A stretch of 64,000 nucleotides of DNA from Jeotgalibacillus campisalis (GCF_000829515.1 NZ_JXRR01000014.1:682001-746000); one strand, 5' to 3'. Positions 10,667 to 20,233 are shown, counted from the first letter of the stretch. Translations and numbers: made by a program. Notes: a model not told the origin generated them from the letters alone.

Positions 10667-11005
10667 TTATTCCTTCCCTTCAATACGAGTCCAGCGATTT
10701 TTATCTCTCGTGTTAAATTTGTTCATGACTCGATTATGGGCTTTTTCCAAGCTTATATTTTGCTGGTTCGCAAAGCAAGTCAGTACAAAAAGCATATCTC
10801 CGAGCTCTTCTTCAATTGTGCTTTCATCTTCAGAAGATTTTTTTGGTTTTTCACCGTAATGATGGTTCACTTCTCTGGCTAATTCTCCAAGCTCTTCAGT
10901 CATTCTTGCCATCATCGCAAGAGGGCTGAAATACCCTTCTTTAAATTGACTTATGTATTGATCTACGTCTGCTTGCATTTCGTTCATTGTTTTATCTTTT
11001 TGCAT
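10667..11005 (-). CDS. ypjD: MazG-like nucleotide pyrophosphohydrolase (YpjD)
   Basis: A 112-residue all-alpha NTP pyrophosphatase of the MazG/dUTPase-2 superfamily. The metal-binding motif is present as [10 protein letters not shown] followed by EEELGDML. It probably hydrolyses non-canonical nucleoside triphosphates, but its substrate cannot be read from sequence. An AGGAGTG ribosome-binding site precedes the ATG at 11005. It heads the ypjD-dapB-mgsA-bshB1-bshA-cca-birA run and is divergent from ypjC. Confidence 0.88.
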   Translation of the reverse strand: MQKDKTMNEMQADVDQYISQFKEGYFSPLAMMARMTEELGELAREVNHHYGEKPKKSSEDESTIEEELGDMLFVLTCFANQQNISLEKAHNRVMNKFNTRDKNRWTRIEGKE

Positions 11006-11025
11006 GATTTCACTCCTAATTCAGT

Positions 11026-11054
11026 TTGCCAACCCTCACTTGTTTGACTATAAT
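11026..11054 (+). promoter_or_regulatory. Sigma-A promoter of ypjC
   Basis: TTGCCA at 11026-11031 and a perfect TATAAT at 11049-11054 are separated by 17 bases. Transcription would start near 11061, about 25 bases before the ypjC ATG. Confidence 0.8.
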
Positions 11055-11086
11055 TGCTTCGTATGTAATGAAAAGGGGAGATGTTT

Positions 11087-11956
11087 ATGCCGTTTGGTTT
11101 AAGATTAAAAAACTGTTTATTTATTTTGTTGGGTTCATCTATTTTCAGCTTCGGCATCGTTCATTTTAACATTCAAAACAACTTGGCTGAAGGGGGTTTC
11201 ACAGGGATTACGCTTTTATTATACTTTATTTTCGATTTAAAGCCTTCTATAACGAATTTACTTCTGAATATTCCTATTTTTTTAATCGGCTGGAGGCTCC
11301 TTGGCAGAAAAGCCTTTCTCTACACTATTCTTGGCACCATCAGTGTGTCAATCTTTTTAGAAGTGTTTTATCGGTACCAATTTGCAATTCCTTTATCAGA
11401 TGATTTATTTTTAGCAGCCCTTTTTGCCGGGGCTTTTATCGGAGTCGGGCTGGGTATTATTTTCCGGTACGGCGGCACTACCGGCGGTGTCGATATTATT
11501 GCACGACTTGCAAATAAGTACAGCGGCTGGAGCATGGGAAGAACCATGTTTTTGTTTGATGCCGTGGTTATTCTGCTTTCACTTGTCACCTATTTAAATT
11601 ATCGTGAGGCAATGTATACCTTAGTAGCTGTATTTGTAGGCGCAAGAGTCATTGATTTCATGCAGGAGGGTGCTTATGCTGCAAAAGGAGCTATGATTAT
11701 CTCACCTGCTCAATCCCAAATCGCTGACAGGATCACGCTCGAAATGGACAGAGGTGTTACGGTACTCACAGGTACAGGACATTACTCAAAAGAGTCCCGC
11801 TCTGTCCTTTATTGTGTAGTGGGCAGAAATGAAATCGTGCGTTTAAAAAACATCATTACATCCATAGATCCCCACGCGTTTGTCTCGGTTACTGATGTTC
11901 ATGATGTACTAGGAGAAGGTTTTACATTAGACGAGAATAAACGTCCAATAGAATAA
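11087..11956 (+). CDS. ypjC: YitT-family membrane protein (YpjC)
   Basis: About five hydrophobic segments occupy the first 170 residues, and a soluble C-terminal DUF2179-type domain of about 80 residues follows. This is the YitT/YpjC architecture. Its biochemical role is unknown, although the DUF2179 domain is suspected to bind a small ligand. The ATG at 11087 is chosen over 11081 because GGGGAG then lies 6 bases away. It is monocistronic, with its own strong promoter and a terminator, and is reversed relative to its neighbours. Confidence 0.85.
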   Translation: MPFGLRLKNCLFILLGSSIFSFGIVHFNIQNNLAEGGFTGITLLLYFIFDLKPSITNLLLNIPIFLIGWRLLGRKAFLYTILGTISVSIFLEVFYRYQFAIPLSDDLFLAALFAGAFIGVGLGIIFRYGGTTGGVDIIARLANKYSGWSMGRTMFLFDAVVILLSLVTYLNYREAMYTLVAVFVGARVIDFMQEGAYAAKGAMIISPAQSQIADRITLEMDRGVTVLTGTGHYSKESRSVLYCVVGRNEIVRLKNIITSIDPHAFVSVTDVHDVLGEGFTLDENKRPIE

Positions 11957-12030
11957 TACACCACTCTGCTTGCCGGTTAACTTGAAAATCGTTTCATCAA
12001 GATTATTATGAGAATTTCCTATCATTGTAA

Positions 12031-12066
12031 AGTAAAGAGGACTGCCAGATGGCAGTCCTCTTTACT
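12031..12066. terminator. Bidirectional terminator between ypjC and the YugP-like gene
   Basis: Perfect 17-bp complementary arms (12031-12047 and 12050-12066) flank a two-base centre, giving an effective ACTGCC/GGCAGT stem with a four-base loop. The arms end in T-rich sequence on both strands, and the convergent genes ypjC (+) and the peptidase (-) flank it. Confidence 0.8.
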
Positions 12067-12068
12067 TT

Positions 12069-12746
12069 CTAATCGTCTCCATTCATTCCCATAAACATCA
12101 AGATAAATCTCAGCAATTCAAGCAATGCAATTAAGGCTGCAGCTACATATGTTAAGGCAGCGGCATTTAATACTTTTTTAGCGTGAGGCTCTTCCTCATT
12201 GCGAATAATTCCGCTGCTGACCATCTGATTCATGGCACGGGATGAAGCATCAAATTCAACGGGGAGCGTCACAAATTGGAACAAAACGGCAGTTGCGAAA
12301 AACAGGATACCTACCAGATAAAGTCCGCTAAGCTGTAGGAGTGCTCCACCGATAATCAAAAAGATCGATAAATTAGAACCGAGGCTTGCAACCGGAGCCA
12401 GGGCAGAACGGAATTTAAGAAATGCATAGCCTTCAGCATGCTGGATGGCATGTCCTACTTCATGCGCTGCTACTGCAGCACCGGCAACTGACATTTTATG
12501 ATAATTGTCGGGTGAAAGAACAATTTCTTTTGAAGCCGGGTTGTAATGATCACTTAAAAACCCTCTTCCCGGTTTCACTGTTACATCGTAAATATTATTA
12601 TCTTCAAGAATTCTTCTAGCTACTTCCGCCCCAGTCATGTTGGCAGTTGTGGCAATTTTAGAATATTTTTTATACGTATTTTTAACTCTTCTGTTTGCCC
12701 ATAAAGGAACAAGCAAGATAACTGCAAAGTAAATTAAAAAATCCAT
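12069..12746 (-). CDS. YugP-family zinc metallopeptidase
   Basis: A membrane protein with an N-terminal helix (about 1-18), a zinc site HEVGH at residues 95-99, two to three further hydrophobic segments (about 120-165) and a C-terminal helix near 200-220. This matches the neutral zinc metallopeptidase 2 (YugP) family. Substrates are unknown. The gene has a GGAGGG ribosome-binding site and stands between ypjB and ypjC, where B. subtilis has no such gene, so it was inserted or moved here. Confidence 0.85.
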   Translation of the reverse strand: MDFLIYFAVILLVPLWANRRVKNTYKKYSKIATTANMTGAEVARRILEDNNIYDVTVKPGRGFLSDHYNPASKEIVLSPDNYHKMSVAGAAVAAHEVGHAIQHAEGYAFLKFRSALAPVASLGSNLSIFLIIGGALLQLSGLYLVGILFFATAVLFQFVTLPVEFDASSRAMNQMVSSGIIRNEEEPHAKKVLNAAALTYVAAALIALLELLRFILMFMGMNGDD

Positions 12747-12802
12747 TGTGTCCCTCCAAGATGTATGTTTGATTAAATTTTACCTTTATTCTTGATTATC
12801 TG

Positions 12803-13489
12803 TCAATCAGTATGATTCCGTAACCTTTTTCTTCTTTTTTCTCCGACATATTTTCGCCACGAAGCATAAGTCAGCGCAGAAATTAAGGCGGCTCCGGTGA
12901 CCGTAGAAACCAATACTATGTTCGACCCGGCCAAATGGTTTTCATACCATTCGGTAAACGTCGGTATGGAATTACCAGGCTGATTTATTGAGGCAATCAC
13001 AAGATCATTATCAGAAATGGAAGCAGCCTGTATAGCTTGTAAATCATTATTTTGGGACATCATTTGCAGTACTGGAATCATCGCATCGTACACTTTGTTT
13101 AATTCTTCAACCGCTTCTCCGCCGCTTTCATTCCCCTCTGCAGTCAGAGAATGAAAATAAGCATTTAAGGTTCTTATATATTCTACGCTGTCTTGGGTTG
13201 CATATTCAGCCAGTGAAAGAAATGACCATAGCTCGAGTAATTTATCCTGATGTGATAAATTGCTTCCTGAAAGGACCGTTATAAGCTTCGTATAATGTCC
13301 CTCCAATGGTTCTCTTTCGCTTGCAGTCAGAGATAAATACCAGTCATTTAAACGACCGACACCTTCTTCATAATCCCCGGACGAAATATATTGATAAATT
13401 TCATTAAAGTTTTTTTCAGCATGAGCCGTTTGAAAGGGAAACCCTATAAAGAAAACCAACAGGATACATACTGCGTAACGCTTCTTCAT
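12803..13489 (-). CDS. ypjB: Sporulation-associated protein YpjB
   Basis: An exported protein with a signal peptide (KKRYAVCILLVFFIGFPFQT, cleavage likely near AHA), a helical body and a C-terminal membrane helix at about residues 190-212 followed by basic residues. This is the YpjB pattern, and the gene follows ypjA as in Bacillus. YpjB is annotated as a sporulation protein of unclear function. The ATG at 13489 is preferred (AGGAGG 8 bases upstream); an ATG two codons earlier has too little spacing. Confidence 0.82.
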   Translation of the reverse strand: MKKRYAVCILLVFFIGFPFQTAHAEKNFNEIYQYISSGDYEEGVGRLNDWYLSLTASEREPLEGHYTKLITVLSGSNLSHQDKLLELWSFLSLAEYATQDSVEYIRTLNAYFHSLTAEGNESGGEAVEELNKVYDAMIPVLQMMSQNNDLQAIQAASISDNDLVIASINQPGNSIPTFTEWYENHLAGSNIVLVSTVTGAALISALTYASWRKYVGEKRRKRLRNHTD

Positions 13490-13530
13490 CCCCATCCCCT
13501 CCTACACTAAACTATGCAGAAGGAGTTCCT

Positions 13531-14139
13531 TTAAGAAGAGTAATTAACCAATTCCCGCTTTGTTCTATTTTTCCTGATAACTAACCAATAAGCTAACACG
13601 ATCGAGATCACACTAAGCCAAAATGTAAAGTAGCCAATCTCCATTATAAAATCTTCAAGCCTTGAATAAATCGGATACTGACCAAAAACGTAGTCAATAA
13701 CATCATTATGTAAAGTCCATATAGCAGCCAACAACAAATGCACCCATGAAAAACGGTAAAACGGAGCATACAGTATTCCCTGAAGAGCCATGGCCCCGTG
13801 AGAAAAAATCAGCATCCACGCCTGCAGTGAGATGGTCCCTGTTACTTGCCAGGTTAATAAATTCATTACAACTGCCCAGATTCCATATTTAAACAATGTA
13901 ACAAGCGCTAACGCCTCCATTATTTTCCACCTTTTACCTAACAGAAAAAATCCAATGACAATAGTAAAAAATAAACTTGCTGTAGGACTGTCAGGTACAA
14001 AGAGTAAAAATATTGGCTCAGTAATCATCAACTGATATTCATACCAGTAATAACCATAAAGTGATCCTGCTAAATTTACTATAAACAATAATATCAAGAA
14101 ATTCCGGTTTGTCAGCCACATATAAAGTACTTCTTTCAT
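13531..14139 (-). CDS. ypjA: YpjA, DUF1405 multi-pass membrane protein
   Basis: About 202 residues with five to six hydrophobic segments. FSHGAMALQG and LLLAAIWTLHNDVIDY resemble conserved parts of the DUF1405 family. The open frame extends 20 codons upstream to 14199, but that stretch is the qcrC terminator, so the ATG at 14139 (MKEVLYMWLTNRN) is the likely start. It sits directly after qcrC, as in Bacillus. Function is unknown. Confidence 0.83.
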   Translation of the reverse strand: MKEVLYMWLTNRNFLILLFIVNLAGSLYGYYWYEYQLMITEPIFLLFVPDSPTASLFFTIVIGFFLLGKRWKIMEALALVTLFKYGIWAVVMNLLTWQVTGTISLQAWMLIFSHGAMALQGILYAPFYRFSWVHLLLAAIWTLHNDVIDYVFGQYPIYSRLEDFIMEIGYFTFWLSVISIVLAYWLVIRKNRTKRELVNYSS

Positions 14140-14160
14140 GCCAGTATCATCCTCACTTTC

Positions 14161-14194
14161 AAAAAAAAGAGCCAGTAAGCACCGGCTCTTTTTT
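14161..14194 (-). terminator. Rho-independent terminator after qcrC
   Basis: Arms AAAAAAGAGCC (14163-14173) and GGCTCTTTTTT (14184-14194) are exactly complementary, with two further pairs in the loop. The T-run follows on both strands. It ends the qcrABC transcript just before ypjA. Confidence 0.85.
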
Positions 14195-14201
14195 GTCATT
14201 C

Positions 14202-14969
14202 TTATTCAGCTCCAACTTCTTCAATATACGCTGCAAGCTCTTCCAATTCTTCATCTGTTCCCTGGAAAAGATCAGCAGGCATATTTCCTTTTCCGTTTAC
14301 AGCTATGTCAGCAATTTCATCTGCTTTCAAACCTGAACCGGCAAGTGAAGGAGCAGCAGAACCGCCCTCTAAATTCTCACCGTGACAGCTTATACAACCC
14401 TGTTCCTCATAGATTGCATAACCTGCAGCCTCAGTATCTACTTCAACTTCGGCAACAATTTCACCTTGAGAACGCTGATGTTCCCAGTCATGATAAGCAA
14501 CAGATTCCCATGTAAGGAAAATGGTTGCAGCCACACCCAGCAGCATAAAACTTGTAGCCAATGGGCGTTTTCCTGGACGTCGTTCAGGCCCTCTGTCAAT
14601 AAATGGAGCTAACAGCAGTGCTCCAAACGCGATGCCCGGAATGACGAATGCCCCAATAACGTTGTAAGGTCCTGATGCAAAATCATACTTAAGTAATTGA
14701 TATAAAAATAAGAAGTACCAGTCAGGCAATGGAGTATAACCAGCATCTGTTGGATCAGCAATTTTCTCTAATGGCGGCTCATGTGCCACTGTTAAAGAAA
14801 GGTATCCAATTAAAAATACTGCTCCTACCAGCCATTCTTTTAATAAAAAGTTTGGCCAGAATGCTTCTGTTTTGCCCGGGAACTCCGAATAGTCCTTCGG
14901 GATATTCGGTTTACGATTTGCAGGGACCCGTGAATCGCCTACAAATTTCATCCCTTTTCCGCGATGCAT
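14202..14969 (-). CDS. qcrC: Menaquinol-cytochrome c reductase, subunit IV/cytochrome c fusion
   Basis: The N-terminal half is the subunit IV-like part of the b6-type cytochrome, with three membrane segments (about 46-62, 104-121, 139-154) and the PLPDWYFLFLYQ segment. The C-terminal 80 residues are a cytochrome c domain with heme motif CISCH (Cys192, Cys195, His196) and a likely axial Met at 230 in GNMP. This fusion is typical of Bacillus bc complexes. It passes electrons from the Rieske/cytochrome b core to cytochrome c. It is the third gene of qcrABC. Confidence 0.95.
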   Translation of the reverse strand: MHRGKGMKFVGDSRVPANRKPNIPKDYSEFPGKTEAFWPNFLLKEWLVGAVFLIGYLSLTVAHEPPLEKIADPTDAGYTPLPDWYFLFLYQLLKYDFASGPYNVIGAFVIPGIAFGALLLAPFIDRGPERRPGKRPLATSFMLLGVAATIFLTWESVAYHDWEHQRSQGEIVAEVEVDTEAAGYAIYEEQGCISCHGENLEGGSAAPSLAGSGLKADEIADIAVNGKGNMPADLFQGTDEELEELAAYIEEVGAE

Positions 14970-15014
14970 AGCTTTTCCCTCCTTTATTTCTCTAAATGGA
15001 TTAGCAACTCAAAT

Positions 15015-15689
15015 TTAAAGTGGTCCTGAAATACCTTGCTTACGAATCATGATAAAGTGAGCAGCCATGAGTCCAAGAAGAGCTCCAGGCAAGAAAAATA
15101 CATGAATCGCGAAGAAACGCGTTAAGGTTTGAGCACCTAATATAGTCGGATCACCTGCAAGAAGTGTTCTGATCTGTTCTCCAATAAATGGAGTTGCTGC
15201 GGCAATCTCGATTCCTACTTTCGTAGCAAATAGAGCTTTCATATCCCAAGGAAGCAAGTACCCTGTAAAACCAAGTCCAAGCATAACAAAGAAAATAAGT
15301 ACACCTACTACCCAATTTAACTCACGGGGCTTTTTATATGCTCCTGTGAAAAACACCCGTAAAGTATGAAGAAACAGCATTACGATAACCAAACTTGCTC
15401 CCCAGTGATGCATTCCTCGCACAATTACACCAAAGGCTACTTCATTTTGAAGATAATAAACTGATCTCCATGCGTTTTCAATATCCGGAACATAGTACAT
15501 TGTTAAAAACATACCGGACAGAATTTGTATAACAGTTACAAAGAATGTAAGTCCGCCGAAACAATACACAAACGCCGAAAAGTGGTGAGCAGGGTTTACG
15601 TGCTCAGGCACTTCATGGTCTGCGATATCACGCCACATTGGTGTAATATCCAGCCGTTCATCGACCCAATCATAAATCTTATTAAGCAC
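15015..15689 (-). CDS. qcrB: Menaquinol-cytochrome c reductase, cytochrome b subunit
   Basis: A cytochrome b6-type protein of 224 residues with four membrane helices, paired heme histidines (GMHHWGAS, and FLHTLRVFF/FFAIHVFFL) and the extra-heme cysteine Cys43 in VYCFGG that binds heme ci covalently in this family. The GTG at 15689 is chosen over a TTG one codon upstream because it restores the usual Cys43 numbering and has better spacing from GGGGG. It oxidises menaquinol within the bc complex. Confidence 0.95.
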   Translation of the reverse strand: MLNKIYDWVDERLDITPMWRDIADHEVPEHVNPAHHFSAFVYCFGGLTFFVTVIQILSGMFLTMYYVPDIENAWRSVYYLQNEVAFGVIVRGMHHWGASLVIVMLFLHTLRVFFTGAYKKPRELNWVVGVLIFFVMLGLGFTGYLLPWDMKALFATKVGIEIAAATPFIGEQIRTLLAGDPTILGAQTLTRFFAIHVFFLPGALLGLMAAHFIMIRKQGISGPL

Positions 15690-15706
15690 CAAATACGCCC
15701 CCTTTT

Positions 15707-16216
15707 CTAAACAATCTTGTTCGGCACGACTTGTCCGAGCTGCAGAATCCCATCATCGCCTACTCTGGCTTCAAACTGATCCAGAGGAGCCGTTGGCGGC
15801 GTTCCCGGTACGTTCTTACCGCTTTTTTCATATAAACCATTATGGCAAGGACAGAAGAAACGATTCGGATCGCTTTCTCTTCCTTCCCAGCTTACCGTAC
15901 ATCCTAAATGCTTACATGTCGGGTTAAGCGCTACAATTTCTCCCGCTTCATCAAGATAAACCCATGCAGTGTTTGTAACGTCGGAAGTATACCATGCATC
16001 AACTTGTTCAAAAGTGAAATCAACACGAATTGGTGTATCTGATAATTCATCTTCAGATGTACCAGTTGTGATAAAGTCCCCGCCTGCTTCCGCAGTAAGA
16101 ACTGGATCGATAGCAAAACGCACCATCGGCATGAGCATTCCTGCCGCCATGAAACCGCCTACACCTGTAAGTGTGTAATTTAAAAATTGACGACGTGAAA
16201 CACGTTGGTTACTCAT
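15707..16216 (-). CDS. qcrA: Menaquinol-cytochrome c reductase, Rieske iron-sulfur subunit
   Basis: The 169-residue protein has a twin-arginine-like start (SRRQFLNYTLTG) and one membrane anchor (about 12-35). The 2Fe-2S ligands are in CKHLGC (Cys101, His103) and CPCHNG (Cys122, His125), with Cys106 and Cys124 as the disulfide pair. GGGGGG precedes the ATG. It is the first gene of the qcrABC operon, which has its own promoter. Confidence 0.96.
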   Translation of the reverse strand: MSNQRVSRRQFLNYTLTGVGGFMAAGMLMPMVRFAIDPVLTAEAGGDFITTGTSEDELSDTPIRVDFTFEQVDAWYTSDVTNTAWVYLDEAGEIVALNPTCKHLGCTVSWEGRESDPNRFFCPCHNGLYEKSGKNVPGTPPTAPLDQFEARVGDDGILQLGQVVPNKIV

Positions 16217-16289
16217 TGTTTTCCCCCCTCTATCTTCAGGTCAGTCCGTCCGGACATATTTCGCACAAATATATAACTAGGACATATTC

Positions 16290-16318
16290 ATGATATATCA
16301 ATATATTATCAAGGTCAA
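16290..16318 (-). promoter_or_regulatory. Sigma-A promoter of qcrABC
   Basis: On the minus strand TTGACC (16313-16318) and TATCAT (16290-16295) are 17 bases apart. Transcription would start about 70 bases before the qcrA ATG. Confidence 0.65.
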
Positions 16319-16366
16319 TATTGCGCGGAGCCTTTTCAAATTAACATTGTGAAGTTTTCTTGAACG

Positions 16367-16828
16367 TTAGTTTGTTTGCCACTTTTGCACAATTAATTTA
16401 ACTAATTGATTTACTTGATCGTCAACTATTTTTCTTTTGTATTTTTCCTCCATATGTTCAAGTGGAATAGATGGCATCCAGATTAATTTTCCATCAAGAT
16501 CGCTTTCAAACTCTTTCCACCCTGAATCTGAAGTCAGACAAAATACATGGTCAAACTGCCGGGATTCAAATTCTTGAATCCATTTCTGCAATTTCTCCAA
16601 ACGGTGTTGAGCATCCTCCTCACTCAAGTAAGTAAATGGAGGAACGAGAAGCATTCTTCCTTTAAATTGCCTTTCAAGTAAATTAGTCAGCAGTGTAATA
16701 AATTCAGCCTGCTCAGCTTCCTGTTTGGTTCGATCTGAAAAACTAATTGGCAGCAAGGGAACAATTATAGTATCAATATAGGCTTTTTCCTTTAAATATA
16801 AACTGATTTCTTTAGCATTCCATAACAT
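16367..16828 (-). CDS. ypiF: YpiF, DUF2487 family protein
   Basis: A soluble 153-residue protein beginning MLWNAKEISLYLKEKAYID with the conserved TIIVPLLPISF and WMPSIPLE segments of the YpiF/DUF2487 family. Function is unknown. It lies between ypiB and qcrA, its usual place in Bacillus, but terminator and promoter signals on each side suggest an independent transcript. Confidence 0.82.
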   Translation of the reverse strand: MLWNAKEISLYLKEKAYIDTIIVPLLPISFSDRTKQEAEQAEFITLLTNLLERQFKGRMLLVPPFTYLSEEDAQHRLEKLQKWIQEFESRQFDHVFCLTSDSGWKEFESDLDGKLIWMPSIPLEHMEEKYKRKIVDDQVNQLVKLIVQKWQTN

Positions 16829-16870
16829 CGAGTAATTACCCCCATTTCTTCATCCCCTATATTTTATCAT

Positions 16871-16900
16871 AAAAAAAAGACGACCTATAGCGATCGTCTT
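16871..16900 (-). terminator. Terminator after ypiB
   Basis: AAGACGA (16877-16883) pairs with TCGTCTT (16894-16900). On the minus strand the stem is followed by eight T residues. Confidence 0.7.
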
Positions 16901-16909
16901 AATTCCTTT

Positions 16910-17455
16910 TTATAATAGTGATACATTTTTAAGTTCTTCAGTCAGTTTCGTAAACGTTTCATGGTCTTGAGCATCTAAAGCACGGTCTATCTCATCGAGC
17001 AGCTTTTGTTTTTTAAATGTGACAATGCTCTCCTTTAAGAACTGTTCAGCTACAATTCTGTCTTTTTCCGTAATACGCAAATATTTCGGCATAAAAGGAT
17101 TCTCCTCCATGACTGCCGCATACTGATGAGTGGCATGGGAAGCATGGAAATTAAGCTGTATAAAAATATCTTCATCACGATGCAGACGAATATCATGAAA
17201 TGATTTTTCTGCATCAGTGGTCATAATGTTTCCTTTATAAAATCGGAATGCAACATCCTCAACACATTGTGTTGACATTACAATTCCCCTGGGACAATAT
17301 TGGGCTTCTTCAACAAAATGCAGATTTTCCATTAACTCATCATGACTCATTAAATAATTTAAAATCCATACAGACTCTCTTCTTTTAAGCTGATAGTGAT
17401 TTAAAAACCATCTTATAAAATCTTTTTTCTCATGTACTGAAACTGGTGTGGCCAT
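16910..17455 (-). CDS. ypiB: UPF0302 protein YpiB
   Basis: A 181-residue soluble protein of the UPF0302 family, with [20 protein letters not shown] near the N-terminus and a short C-terminal IDEP-like helix region ([10 protein letters not shown]) seen in YpiB. Function is unknown; Bacillus YpiB is considered a small regulatory or partner protein. The ATG at 17455 is preferred over the frame start at 17476 because AAAGGGGGG then lies 6 bases upstream. It follows ypiA by about 40 bases. Confidence 0.83.
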   Translation of the reverse strand: MATPVSVHEKKDFIRWFLNHYQLKRRESVWILNYLMSHDELMENLHFVEEAQYCPRGIVMSTQCVEDVAFRFYKGNIMTTDAEKSFHDIRLHRDEDIFIQLNFHASHATHQYAAVMEENPFMPKYLRITEKDRIVAEQFLKESIVTFKKQKLLDEIDRALDAQDHETFTKLTEELKNVSLL

Positions 17456-17498
17456 GCGATTCCCCCCTTTGCCCATTGATCAGTATAACGGCAGGTAT

Positions 17499-18794
17499 TT
17501 ACATCTGCTCAAGACGCTCGAGTGTTTCAAGCCACTCTTCGTTTGTTGGATCTTTCTCTGCTAATTTACTAAAGACCTTTTGAGCTTCTGACAGCCTGCT
17601 TTCTTCTAAAAGAAATAATCCATAATCCTCAAGAAAATCTATATGATCATTATATACCACATATGCTTGGCTATATTCATCAGATGCCTTCTCAAATTCT
17701 TCAAGCCATTCGAAAGCTTTTGCAGCATCCCAGTGAAATTGAGGGTCACTTTCCCCTGCATTTTCAACCAGGCTGATGACTTCAAGAATTTCATCCGCTT
17801 TTTCCTGCTTAATAAGTAATCTGTTCAATAAAAGAGCAGCTTCTAAAAAATTCGGGTCAATGGCGATTGCCTGGCGAAGATAGGATTCAGCATTTTTTTC
17901 GCTGCCTTTTTTTAGGGACAGTTTTCCAGCATAAAGAAAAAGTTCTTTATTGAACGGATCAACCTTCAGTCCCTTCTGAGCAGTCTCCAGTGCTTCTTCA
18001 AGCTGATCATCGTGCTCGCAGGCTTTGGCAAGGAGAAGGTAGGCAGAATGGTAGTCAGGGTCATTCTCAATGATTTCTGACAGAATTTCTATTGCTGTTC
18101 TATAATGAGCAGCCTGAAAAGCTGTAAAGCCATAACCAAATAATGTATTGATTTCTCTGCTGTCTTTCAATGCGCTTTCATAATAAGGAAGCGACTCCTC
18201 AAAAGCCCCCCCTGCGCTGTAGCATTCACCCAGCCGCTGATGTATTTGCACCCCAGCTATTTCATTAATATTCTTTTGAAGCACTTCTTTGTAATGTCTG
18301 ATCGCTTCTAAAAAACGGCCCTGTTCATTATATAATTCGGCAAGTGCAAACTGTATAACCGGTTCTTCCGGCTTTTTTTGTACAGCCTGCTTCAATTTTC
18401 TTTCACTCACCTCATATAGGCCCTGCATTTGATACAGATCCGCTGACAGAAGCAAAGATCTTGGGTAGAACTCATCTTCTTCATTTATATTATCAAGCTG
18501 CAGCAATGCTTCTTCAGCCTGATCCATTTCAACTAAGGTTTCTGCAAGCAGTACTTTCAGTTCAGCTTCATCTGGATAACGCTGAATAAGGATCTCAAAT
18601 AATTCCTTTGCCTGGTCAAGAAACCCAAGCTGAAAAAGTTCTTCTGCCAGTTCGAACTTTTCATCATCCGTTCCCGTTTTTTTTATTTCTGAAAACTCTT
18701 TTAACCCTTGCTCTAGATTGTTATCGTGCAATGATTGGATCATTCGGTTTGATACATTCACGCTTTGGTCCCTCATTTCCTTCACTTTGATCAT
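17499..18794 (-). CDS. ypiA: TPR-repeat protein YpiA
   Basis: A 431-residue protein built almost entirely of tetratricopeptide-like helical pairs (for example LGFLDQAKELFEILIQRYP, LAELYNEQGRFLEAIRHYKE, LLLAKACEHDDQLEEALETA). It has no signal peptide or membrane segment and is strongly acidic. TPR arrays mediate protein binding, but the partner cannot be seen. Length and position, after aroA and before ypiB, match Bacillus YpiA. Confidence 0.87.
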   Translation of the reverse strand: MIKVKEMRDQSVNVSNRMIQSLHDNNLEQGLKEFSEIKKTGTDDEKFELAEELFQLGFLDQAKELFEILIQRYPDEAELKVLLAETLVEMDQAEEALLQLDNINEEDEFYPRSLLLSADLYQMQGLYEVSERKLKQAVQKKPEEPVIQFALAELYNEQGRFLEAIRHYKEVLQKNINEIAGVQIHQRLGECYSAGGAFEESLPYYESALKDSREINTLFGYGFTAFQAAHYRTAIEILSEIIENDPDYHSAYLLLAKACEHDDQLEEALETAQKGLKVDPFNKELFLYAGKLSLKKGSEKNAESYLRQAIAIDPNFLEAALLLNRLLIKQEKADEILEVISLVENAGESDPQFHWDAAKAFEWLEEFEKASDEYSQAYVVYNDHIDFLEDYGLFLLEESRLSEAQKVFSKLAEKDPTNEEWLETLERLEQM

Positions 18795-18889
18795 ATGTTA
18801 TATCCTAAAAAAAATTTGACCAATTAGCAAACTATACCTTCTGAGATGACTTAAAAAGATAATTCGGCAAGACATACAAAATACCCTTT

Positions 18890-18933
18890 TAAAAAATAAA
18901 AAAAGTAAACGATGCCGATCGGCATCGTTTACT
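18890..18933 (-). terminator. Terminator of the aromatic operon
   Basis: A perfect 15-bp palindrome centred between 18918 and 18919 (AGTAAACGATGCCGA and its complement) is followed on the minus strand by TTTTATTTTTT. The aroA stop codon (18929-18931) lies inside the stem. Confidence 0.85.
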
Positions 18934-20218
18934 GATTAACTGCAATGGAATGTAAATCAGATAAGAATTCAGGGTATGAAACGCTAATAGCCTCAAATCC
19001 ATCTATTTGCACTTCTTCATTTGTCAGCAAAGCGGCTACAGCAAGCATCATGCCAATACGATGATCCCCCCGGGAACTGACCATCCCCCCATGAAGAACA
19101 GCAGGTCCATGGATGATCATACCGTCTTCTGTTGCATCTATATTTGCTCCTAATTTTTTTAATTCCTGAACAACAGCGTCAATGCGGTTTGTTTCTTTCA
19201 CTTTTAATTCTTCTGCGTCTTTAATAATAGTTGTACCAAGAGCCTGGGTGGCAAGCAGCGCGATTATCGGGATTTCATCAATCAATTTTGGAATGATGGA
19301 TCCACCTATTTCAACCGACGTTAACTGACTGCTTTTAATGGTCAGTGTTGATACTGGCTCAGCCCTGTCCTTTTCACATTCAACAGTAAGGTCCGCTCCC
19401 ATTTGGTTTAATACATCAATTATGCCGTCCCGTGTAGGGTTTAACCCAACATCTGTCAGCGTCAGTTGACTGCCGTTTACAATCGCTCCGGCTACCAGAA
19501 AAAATGCCGCTGAAGATATATCTCCCGGAACGTTAACCGTTTGTCCTTTAAATTGCTGCCCGCCTTCAATTGTAATACGATTATGATCTCGTGTAATCGA
19601 CCCGCCAAAATGCTCAATCATTCGCTCGGTATGATCTCTGGTTTTTTCAGGTTCAATAATCGTAGTAATTCCCTCAGCTTGCAGACCGGCAAAAATGATG
19701 GCTGATTTTAGCTGCGCACTTGCGTGGGGCATAATAAATTCAATAGGAGATAGTTTTCCCCCTCTGACAGAAATTGGCGTATACTGCCCATTTTCTCTTC
19801 CATCAATTTTGGCACCCATTTTTTTTAATGGGTCTGTTACACGACGCATTGGACGCGATGCAATAGATTCATCTCCTATTACAACCGAATGAAAAGGCAG
19901 GCCGGCCAATATTCCAAGTAATAATCGAGTAGTGGTGCCGGAATTTCCTACATCAAGCAGCTCCTTAGGTTCTTTTAAACCACTGAAACCGACTCCGTGA
20001 ATAATGATTTCATTTTCCGATTCATCGATCTGTACACCCATGCTTCGAAAGCACTGAATTGTACTCAAACAGTCATCACCTTTTAAAAAGCCTCTTACTA
20101 CTGTTTTACCTTCAGCCAATGCCCCAAACATAATAGAACGGTGAGAAATCGATTTATCTCCCGGAACCTTAATAGAGCCCTTTAAAATGGGATTTTGAAA
20201 ACATAGAGAATGTTTCAT
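18929..20218 (-). CDS. aroA: 3-phosphoshikimate 1-carboxyvinyltransferase (EPSP synthase)
   Basis: The sixth step of the shikimate pathway: it adds the enolpyruvyl group of PEP to shikimate-3-phosphate. Diagnostic segments are [17 protein letters not shown] near residue 18 and [16 protein letters not shown] near 86. The 429-residue length is typical, and the [15 protein letters not shown] motifs resemble class II enzymes. It is named aroE in B. subtilis. It is the last gene of aroC-aroB-aroH-hisC-tyrA-aroA, ended by a strong terminator. Confidence 0.95.
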   Translation of the reverse strand: MKHSLCFQNPILKGSIKVPGDKSISHRSIMFGALAEGKTVVRGFLKGDDCLSTIQCFRSMGVQIDESENEIIIHGVGFSGLKEPKELLDVGNSGTTTRLLLGILAGLPFHSVVIGDESIASRPMRRVTDPLKKMGAKIDGRENGQYTPISVRGGKLSPIEFIMPHASAQLKSAIIFAGLQAEGITTIIEPEKTRDHTERMIEHFGGSITRDHNRITIEGGQQFKGQTVNVPGDISSAAFFLVAGAIVNGSQLTLTDVGLNPTRDGIIDVLNQMGADLTVECEKDRAEPVSTLTIKSSQLTSVEIGGSIIPKLIDEIPIIALLATQALGTTIIKDAEELKVKETNRIDAVVQELKKLGANIDATEDGMIIHGPAVLHGGMVSSRGDHRIGMMLAVAALLTNEEVQIDGFEAISVSYPEFLSDLHSIAVNQ

Positions 20219-20233
20219 CCGAAACTCCTTTCC

